From contig WELB01000096.1 in NCBI GenBank assembly GCA_009602725.1, forward strand, positions 493,479 to 537,500: DNA of 44,022 nt. The letters run 5' to 3'. The translations under genes were made by a program, and so were the position numbers. The stretch's first letter is position 1. Every line of letters begins with the position of its first letter. The stretch is from Spirogloea muscicola. Its lineage: Eukaryota > Streptophyta > Zygnematophyceae > Spirogloeales > Spirogloeaceae. Positions 36,777 through 44,022 of this stretch are shown here, in pieces. The notes beneath the pieces are model-generated. The model made no database searches. It was not told the origin of the DNA and saw nothing but the letters and a program-made list of their open reading frames with translations.

Positions 36777-39540
36777 ATGGAGCTCGACTACATGGCAGCC
36801 AGTGAGAACGGCGCCGCACACAAGGCCCGCAGCAGGTCCAGTGGCCACCGCCGGCCGCCGGGGCGCCCGCCGCTGCCCGCGGACCGCATCGTGGACCTGC
36901 GCTCTGACACCGTCACCAAGCCAACAGGTCGCAACGACGCTCACCCACTGAGCTTCTCAGCACTTGCCGTCAACGCCATGAGTGTACTGAGAGCAGAGGG
37001 TCTGAAGTCAGCTCTGCCGGTGCCTCGCTGCAGTGGCGATGAGGGAGGCCATGGCCGTCGCCGAGGTGGACGACGACGTGCTGGGAGCGGACCCCACCAC
37101 CGACCGCCTGCAGAGGCGGGTCGCCGAGGTCTTGGGCAAGGAGGCGGGCCTCTTCGTGCCGAGCGGCACCATGGGCAATCTCATCTGCGTCCTTGTCCAC
37201 TGCCAGGTGCCCAGGCGGATCCCAACCCCTGCAACTTTTGACCCCAATTTCTTCACCAGGAAGGCTCAAATGGCCATGAAAACATCACAAAGTTATATTA
37301 CCTGAAAATGGATAGGAGGTTTGTCAACAAACTGGAGAATTAGTCAGCCAAAAGTGTGTCTGGCGCTCAACATAGCACCACCAGGGTGCGAGATATATAG
37401 GCCATTTGTAGCATTCTTCTGTCCTTTCTATCGCATCAATGGGGGAAGCTGCGGCATTGAGCTACTTGATAAGAGCTGCGGAAGTGATGCTCTTGGCCAA
37501 TAGGCAGCTCTATTGCCTCACAGTGCTTAGCTCACACGAGACTGCGGATCATGGTATTGCTACTGCAGCTGCGGGGCAGTGAGGCAATCCTGGGGTCCGA
37601 GTCGCACATCCACTGGTACGAGCAGGGCGGCATCGCGACGCTTGGTGGCGTGCACTCGCGCACCGTGCCCAACAAGGCTGACGGCACCATGGACCTGAAG
37701 AAGGTGGAGGCCTCCATTCGGCCGCCAGACGACGAGCACTTCCCCATCACCCGCGTCATCTGCATCGAGAACACCCACAACCGCTGCGGCGGCCGTGCCA
37801 TATCCGCCGAGTACACCAACCGACTCGGCGAGCTGGCCAAGTATTACGGCCTCAAGCTGCACGTGGACGGTGCCCGGCTGTTCAACGCGGCTACCGTGAG
37901 CCGCCGATGCTCTGATCTTGCACTCCCACTGTACTCATTCCTTTATCATGACTTGACCATTGAGCCCTTTGCCTGAGCTCAGTTGGGCTTCTACCATGCT
38001 GTGATTTTTCAGCTCCGTAGTGAACAGCACTGACTGCTTCAGTGAAACGTGCTGGGCGTCGTCTTTGTGCAGGCCTTGAATGTGGCTCCAGAAAGGCTAG
38101 TGAAGGCCGCAGACAGCATCTCGGTTAGCTGCGCAAGCTCAGTCCTTAAGTTGGCCCGCCAGGCAGCTTTACCTTTGTGTTTGGCCTTCTGGAACAACAG
38201 TACCAACATAGCCATGCAACTAGTTGCACTTGCAGCTCTGAGGCTAGCGTCCAACTTGTCCACAGGTCTGCCTTTCAAAAGGTTTGGGAGCGCCCCTTGG
38301 CAGCGTCGTTGTTGGGACGGCTGCTTTCATAGCCGAGGTATGACAGCGGCTCTTGATCCTCCTGTGTCCCTCTCCATTTTGCCCCTCTGTCAGAGGATCC
38401 AGCGGCTTTTGATCCTCCTGTGTCCCTCTCCATTTTGCCCCTCTGTCAGAGGACCACCTTGGCCCAAAATATGATTATCACACTGTAATGCTTGTGTACT
38501 TACGCCTCAGGCAAAGAGGCTGAGGAAGGCACTGGGTGGCGGCATGCGGCAAGTGGGAGTTGTGGCCGCGGCGGGGCTGATCTCCATCAACGACATGGTG
38601 GGAAGACTGGGCGCCGATCACAGAAATGCTCAGAAACTTGCCGGTGAATATAGTGCTCAGGACTTGGAGCTGGCTGCCACGAGTCAAGCAGCTTTTTGCT
38701 TTACACGATCTTATGAAGGCGATTGTCTTGCATGAACATCAAGAAGTGGCAGCTATCACTTGGTGGCTTGGCATGCGCTCTCTTGTCCCAGCTCCTTGGC
38801 CATCATCTTCCTGATCCTTAATTTTCTCGCTGTGCCGTCCCTGTGGGTATCTTAAAGAGGGTCTGAACGCCATGGACGGCCTGTGGGTGGACCTCGTCAG
38901 CATTGAGACCAACATTGCAAGTCTTCCATCCTGAGCCTCAATGTAATCTTAGTCCTTCTACACATGGCTGTACATTACACTTTGGCGTAAGCGGGATAGC
39001 TTACCTCGCATGTCGTGGCATGCCGCAGGTTCATGTAGACGTGACGGCAGAGTGCCCTATGGGCGTGAACGAGCTGTGCGAGGCAATGAAGCAAGCAGGC
39101 ATCCTTGCGTGCGCCGTGGGCCGCTCTAGGTATTACTGGCGCAAGCAGATCCCACACACGGGAGACTGATTGTCTTTCAGTCAGCAGTGCTCCTATTGCT
39201 GGCTATTTGCTTTTTCATTTCCGTAGTGCACCCATCAACCAGTATAGAAAGAGGACTTAGTTGTTGTTATACATACTTACTGGAGATCCTCTCTCCACCT
39301 AGCTCATTAAGGAACACACTTTACACGCTCGACAGTTGCACGAGAATTTCCAGAAGTTGTTGGACTGGTGCAGAGTCGCTTACAAAGCCACCTTCACTCC
39401 CTGCTTGCTCGCGGCACACCGGTTGCAGGATTCGTTTGGTCACGCATCATCACATCTCCGAGGAGGACGTCCGGCAGGCGCTTGCTGTGTTCCAGGTGAC
39501 AGTTGTCACCCCTGCTAGGCCATCCCCAGCACATGGATGA
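36777..39540 (+). CDS. THA1: L-threonine aldolase, 9 exons, complete
   Basis: This PLP enzyme cleaves L-threonine or allo-threonine to glycine and acetaldehyde. Exons 36777-36927, 37034-37206, 37569-37895, 38073-38123, 38266-38337, 38511-38643, 38858-38916, 39029-39129 and 39429-39540 join in frame to 392 residues. Family text in order: [87 protein letters not shown] (the aspartate that pairs with the PLP ring), [16 protein letters not shown] with the PLP-binding lysine, [16 protein letters not shown], and a C-terminal [19 protein letters not shown]. The N-terminus has about 35 extra residues rich in Arg and Pro. The intron after ETNI starts with GC (AACATT then GCAAGT). The last 14 residues after VFQ may be a tail or readthrough of a donor. 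Confidence 0.94.
38343..38456. repeat. Tandem repeat of about 56 bp in threonine aldolase intron 5
   Basis: Two nearly identical units, beginning near 38,345 and 38,400, share TTGATCCTCCTGTGTCCCTC and TTTTGCCCCTCTGTCAGAGG. Only a few bases differ, so the duplication is recent. It lies inside intron 38,338-38,510. Confidence 0.85.
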
Positions 39541-40115
39541 CCATTGCTTGCTGCACCAGTGGCTCCCTGTGACTGGAATTGTTGCAGATTGCAGCTCCCA
39601 AGATAGGACATTTGGCAGGAGTTGTGGATAATTAAGTGTCCATTAACGGACTGTGAGAAAAAATTGTCCATGATGCTGCAGGAGATACTGCTGCAATCAG
39701 CAGAGCAGGAGGAGGAGCGGCAGGTGTATATTTAGATCCTAGACTGTGGCCGTTACGAGCTAAGTGTGGGTGTGGCAGCTGGTATCCTCCCGCGTGCAGC
39801 GCGATGGACAGCAGGGTTTCACAGAGACGACACTGAGCTTCAGCTCAGCACTGTCATCCAAATACGGAACCACCGTCGGAGGATGTGAGGACTTGCACTG
39901 TGTGCCAGTCCTCGGTCGTACCTATGTTACAGGGCTGTGATTGGATGCAGGGAAACTAATGTCCTGACGCACTGCATCCAGCCAACCTTGGAGTACTCTA
40001 CAATAGTGGAGGTCGGAGCTTGACCTCTATGACTACAACTCTAGCCATTGCTTATCTTCGGCGGCATGTCCGCTAGCGCGGACTGAGGGCAGGCCGAGCT
40101 GAAAGCTGCCATTCC
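39541..40115. other. Intergenic between convergent threonine aldolase and NPH3-domain genes
   Basis: About 575 bp with no coding segment that I can support. Both genes end into it. Confidence 0.5.
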
Positions 40116-43100
40116 TCACTTGGACCAGTGGTTGAAGCTGTCCGTTCGCATGAACTCGGCTGCGTCTGGCATTGCCACCTCATTGTGGTCGCCATGGTTG
40201 TGGCTGCCATTGCGGGCGTCCTTGGCCACCCATGGCGGCGGCTGCAGCTGGCCCCGCCGCGGCGAGGCCTGGAAGCGGGGCGTCCGCCGGCCTGATTCGG
40301 CGGCGGCGTAGTGCATCGGCGATTGCGGCACGTTGAGGAAGTCCAGTTGGCTGCCGCTGGCGCTCCTCTGCACCAGCGACGGCATCTTGGCAGCGTCACT
40401 TGCTGGCGGATCATCCTTGCTGATGTACTCCTCTGACGGAGGCGGCGGCGGCGGCGTGACGACCATGCCCATGCCCATGCCCATGCCGCGGGGGCTGGCA
40501 GGATATAACGGCGTCGCGCTGCGGCCGTCGCCACTCGATGGCACGCTGGAGTGGCGGAGCGGCGACTTGGACCGACTGTGGCTGCGAACCGACATGGGGC
40601 GCTCGGCGCGCACCACGCCGCCGGACGACGACTTGCGGCTGGAGCTGGAGTCCACCGACATGTTGGAGGAGGAGCGGCTGAGCGGCGGCCGCGGCAGCAG
40701 CTCGCCGCTGAACGACGAGTGCGGCGCCGGCGGCGGCCCGGCTTCGGGCGGTGACTCGCCGCCGCCGTCNCTGGCCAGCAGCTGGCCGCCGTGCTGCGTG
40801 GCGCGGCCCCGCGCTCCTTCTGGGCTCTGGCTGTGCTGCACCAGCGGCAGGTCTTCCGATCGCCACTCGTGAGCCGGGTGCCGGCCCCGGATGGGGGGCG
40901 GCGGCTGCAGCCTGTCCTCGTCGAACTCCGCCGCCGGCGCGTAGTCGTACTGGCCAGGCCGCTGGCGCATCGGCGAGAGGCCCATCGACTTGGGCATGGC
41001 GTCGGCCCAGGGGCTCCGGTCGCCGGCGAACCGCCGAGGGTGCGCCGGCAGCGGCGCCGCCGCTGCATCGCCGCCGCCGCTGCGGACCCACTCGCCGGAC
41101 CGGTTCCGACGGTGGCTGCGTCCCTGTGACATGGCATGGCGGGGGCTCATCGCCGCCGCCGCTGCGTCCTTGCCGCTGTGGTTGCTGCTGGCGATCTGGG
41201 CCCTCCCGGGCGCGTGGTGGCTGCCGGCCAAGGCATGCTGCTGGAAGAAGGCCGCACCAGCCGAGCGGGGTTCGCTGTAGCGCTGCGCGTGGCCATGAGA
41301 GTGGTTGTAGTCATGGCCGCCCGCTGAGTCCAGGTGGCTCAGCCCGCTCTCGTCCTCCGAGCCGCTCCACGATGCGTGCCGGTCCTCGTATGCGACGTAC
41401 TGAACTGCCGACGGGGCCGGTGCTGAGGCCGGCCTGCGGTCCACAGCTGCGCTGACGAGCCGGCCATTGCCAGGGCGGTGATCTGGAGCCCTCGTCGGCT
41501 GCGCTGGCGCAGCCCTCGCGGCAGGCTTGGGCGCAGACACCTCCTCGGAGCTCGATCGGAAGAGCTTGTCGATCCACTTCTTGCTGCCGCTGCTGGATTT
41601 CCTTATGGCGGCGCTCAGCACCCTGTCCTGCTCTTCCTGCCGCAGCGCCTGCACATCAAAGCCGACGGATCCGACAACGCCCAGATCAGTTGCCGCGTGG
41701 GTCCATGTCAATCGTGGCAGGCTCAGAAGAGGCTTAGATAATCGCAGCCGACTACCTGACGCTGGCTGTGTGTCGCGGACTGACCTTCTCTTGCTGCTCG
41801 GCAGCGCGCATCTTGATGAGCGCAAGCTCGAGCTTGAGCTCGCCCTCGGTGAGGCTCTTGTTGTATGCGCGCTTCTCGATGTACTCCGCCTCCAGCGCCA
41901 GGGGGTCTATGGGGCGCAGCGCCAGCGGCACTGGGCTTGCGTCGGCCCCTTTGCTGTCGGCCGCGAGCTGCAGCTGGAGCTGCTCGTTGAAGAGGGCCTC
42001 GACGACGAGTGAGTGGGGGAGGAGCTCGTTCTGCGCCGCGAGCGAGCAGGCGGCTATCGTGAAGCGCCGGCAGTCCAGGATCGCGCACAGGCTGTCCACC
42101 TCCTCCTCGGCTTCGCTCGGGTGCGCCTGCCATAGCCACTAGTGCCCGACGATCAGCTCCGGCAAGGGGACGTGGAGCTATTAGAGCGCCAACATCCAAA
42201 TCAAATGACTAGGCAATCATGCCATACACCAGTAGTTATCCACTCTGGAAATATGTGGAATCGACGTGGCAGCATAAATCAAGCAGACACAAAGCTTATG
42301 ATTAAAGATTATGTTGCAGTGCTGTACCCGGAGATAGATGTCAATGGCCTGGTACAGGCGGTCATGGGAGGCGCGCCCGACTGACGGGAGGCTCTCGGCC
42401 AGCATCTGGAACTGCACCGGCGAGAGGAAGGGGTCTGCCGCCACCTCGACAAGGTAGCTGTCCAGCAGCTCCATGACTGCGGGCATCGTGGAGCTGGCAG
42501 CGGCGGGGTCGGTGCCTGCTGCCGCTGCGGCAGCGGCGCTGGCCGTGCCGGTCGAGGACTCGCTAGTGGGCGAGTCGATGGCCGACTGCGTCTGCCAGAG
42601 GGTGTACAGGCTCAGCAGCCGCTGCACCGTCTCGATGTCGTACGAGCACTGTCCCGGCTGCCAAGGAGACAGGAAGGCAGCATGGCCTCAGCAGCGTCCT
42701 GGACCAGCAGGGCTTGACTAAGGCAGCAGCCGCGCTGCAGTGACAACCGGCGGCTTTTGTGGGGCGTACCTCACGAAATGCAGTGGGAATGAGGAGGTCC
42801 TCAAGCGAGCATGCTTCAAGGTGCTTGCTGATGCTCCACTCCAGCTTGTCGCGAATCTTCATGCTCGCACCCAAGCTGATGGCGCAGCTGCAGGGGAGGT
42901 GGGATGGGAGTATGAGCAAGTGAGGAGGGGGCCAGAATAGGGAAGGGGCGGGGGGGTGGAGAGAGTGAAAGAGGGGGACCAAGGGGGTGGGGAAGAGAGA
43001 GAGAGAGCTAGAGAGAGAAGGGGAGGGGGGAAGGGGGGTGGCAGGTATACAGACTTGCACACCTTAGGTAACCAAACAGCGGCGTCGTGGCCTGCGTGTC

Positions 43101-43810
43101 CTGGTCCAGCGGAAGCATGTCAACGACTGTCTCCAGCAGAAGCCGCTGGCTGCAGCAGCAAGAGCCCACTCACGGAGGCCAAACAATCAGTTTCCGGAGG
43201 ACCGGTCCAGCAGAACATGCGCTGATGCGGGCCGACGAGGACTATGGACGGCTATCAGGAATCAGAGGAAGCCCCTCAGAGGGCGGCGAGGAGGAGCACC
43301 TGATGCGCTCTGACTCGGTGGCGTGGCCTTGGGCTCGCTGCAGCTCGCGCAGCCAGTAGGCTGCATAGTGCATCTGCACGCGGCGCACGAGCGCCTGCGC
43401 CACTCCCTGCGCTTGCAGCGCCACCACCACGCGCTGCAAGGCCGGGCCACGCGCTCGCTCACACGTCAAGATACGCTCAATGGACACCCATGAATTCGAC
43501 TGGCAACCATGGACATGCCGCAGCCTCGCTCGTTGCGACGAGGCTGGCAACGGCGGCGGCGCCAGCGTCGGCAGCGGCGGACCTGGAACATGTCGACGAG
43601 CAGCGTCGTGAGCTCGTCGAACCACCGCGGTGGCTTTCCGGGCAGGTCGTGGGGGCGTGCAGCGGTGCCGACTGGAGCCAGCTTGGTGGAGGTCGCAGCT
43701 GCCGAGGCCCTGGAGCTGCGGCTGCGGGCGTAGCTGTGCGGGCTGCCGCCCTCCGACTGGCTTTCGTCTGAGCTCATCGAGGACTTGGAGCGCAGCAGCT
43801 GCTTTGCCAT
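40116..43810 (-). CDS. NPH3/RPT2-like (NRL) protein, 5'-partial; BTB domain would lie beyond the window
   Basis: Exons (minus strand) 43583-43810, 43300-43433, 43063-43149, 42770-42887, 42328-42657, 41785-42126 and 40116-41648 join in frame to about 924 residues. The NPH3 domain is clear: RWFDELTTLLVDMFQ, VQMHYAAYWL, QRLLLETVVDMLPL, ISLGASMKIRDKLEWSISKH, LEDLLIPTAFRE, YDIETVQRLLSLY, LLDSYLVEVAADPFLSPVQF, ASHDRLYQAIDIYLRAHPSE, and LDCRRFTIAACSLAAQNELL. In land plants NRL proteins act with phototropins, probably as adaptors of CUL3 ubiquitin ligases. The last exon encodes about 510 low-complexity, Ser/Pro/Arg-rich residues with an MGMGMGM run. The first exon starts after an AG that may be an acceptor, so the usual N-terminal BTB domain is expected upstream of 43,810. 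The N at 40,770 does not shift frame. Confidence 0.9.
42899..43045. repeat. Purine-rich (GA/GGGA) intronic tract
   Basis: A long, nearly pure A/G stretch fills the intron 42,888-43,062 of the NRL gene. On the gene's strand it is polypyrimidine before the next exon's acceptor region. Confidence 0.8.
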
Positions 43811-43859
43811 CTGCATTACCAGAGCAGCTCAAGCGGGCGGCGTCAAGTGGGTTCGATAT

Positions 43860-44022
43860 GGTTCGATGTGGCTCGGCCCACTTTGGGGAGAGAAGCCATT
43901 GCAAGGAGAGTGCGGGTGAGAGAGGGAGAGGGAGGGGAGAAGAGGAGGGAGAACTGAGGGGAAGAACGAGGGTAAGGCAGGGGGAGAAGGGAGAGGGGGA
44001 GGGAGGGGAAAAGGGGGCCATA
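43860..44022. other. Purine-rich upstream or intronic tract at window end
   Basis: The last 130 or so bases are almost all A/G on the plus strand, and so pyrimidine on the NRL gene strand just upstream of exon 43583-43810. This fits either a long intron or a 5' region. Confidence 0.5.

Noticed and set aside
40073-41137. 354-codon minus-strand frame overlapping the NRL last exon
   Set aside because: It is an alternative frame of the real exon. It is arginine-rich, as expected from a shifted GC-rich reading.
40751-41455. 234-codon plus-strand frame
   Set aside because: It is antisense to the NRL last exon, with no family content.

Overview
The window is nuclear DNA of a photosynthetic eukaryote, most likely a green alga of the streptophyte (land-plant) line. 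Genes are broken into many short exons by spliceosomal introns. The gene set includes phytoene desaturase, a plastid ABC1-type kinase, a plastid-type ribose-5-phosphate isomerase and an NPH3/RPT2-like protein; as far as I know the last family is confined to streptophytes. The lineage is an inference. I rebuilt exons by hand from protein-family conservation, splice sites and intron phase; there is no transcript evidence.

Left gene-rich part (1-25,700). Cytosolic phenylalanyl-tRNA synthetase alpha subunit (minus, 17 exons) is divergent from a PLAC8-family gene (plus). A COMM-domain gene (minus), a small single-pass membrane protein gene (plus), an ABC1K kinase gene (minus, 12 exons) and a ribose-5-phosphate isomerase 4-like gene (minus) follow. 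Then come a 5'-truncated phytoene desaturase gene (plus) and the ribophorin II subunit of oligosaccharyltransferase (minus, 20 exons). The isomerase and desaturase lie head to head and both lack their 5' ends at the same 525 bp interval, which points to a deletion or mis-join.

Repeat island (about 25,900-36,700). It holds a 1.85 kb duplicated block, about ten 5'-truncated copies of one non-LTR retrotransposon 3' end (a conserved C-terminal peptide, a stop codon, then a GC-rich hairpin), one relic of a restriction-like endonuclease domain, and many scattered copies of the hairpin. Comparing the two copies of the 1.85 kb block shows two filled/empty-site pairs. In each, a hairpin unit of about 50 bp has inserted with an apparent target-site duplication. 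This is the most unusual signal in the window. The 5' end of the threonine aldolase gene is also duplicated here and stops at a single N.

Right part (36,700-44,022). A complete L-threonine aldolase gene (plus, 9 exons) is convergent with a 5'-partial NPH3-domain gene (minus) that runs off the window edge.

The genes do not form a pathway or operon; they are independent housekeeping and plastid genes. Three features cut across them: frequent GC-AG introns, single Ns that mostly fall in GC-rich 5' exons, and tight spacing or overlap between neighbours.
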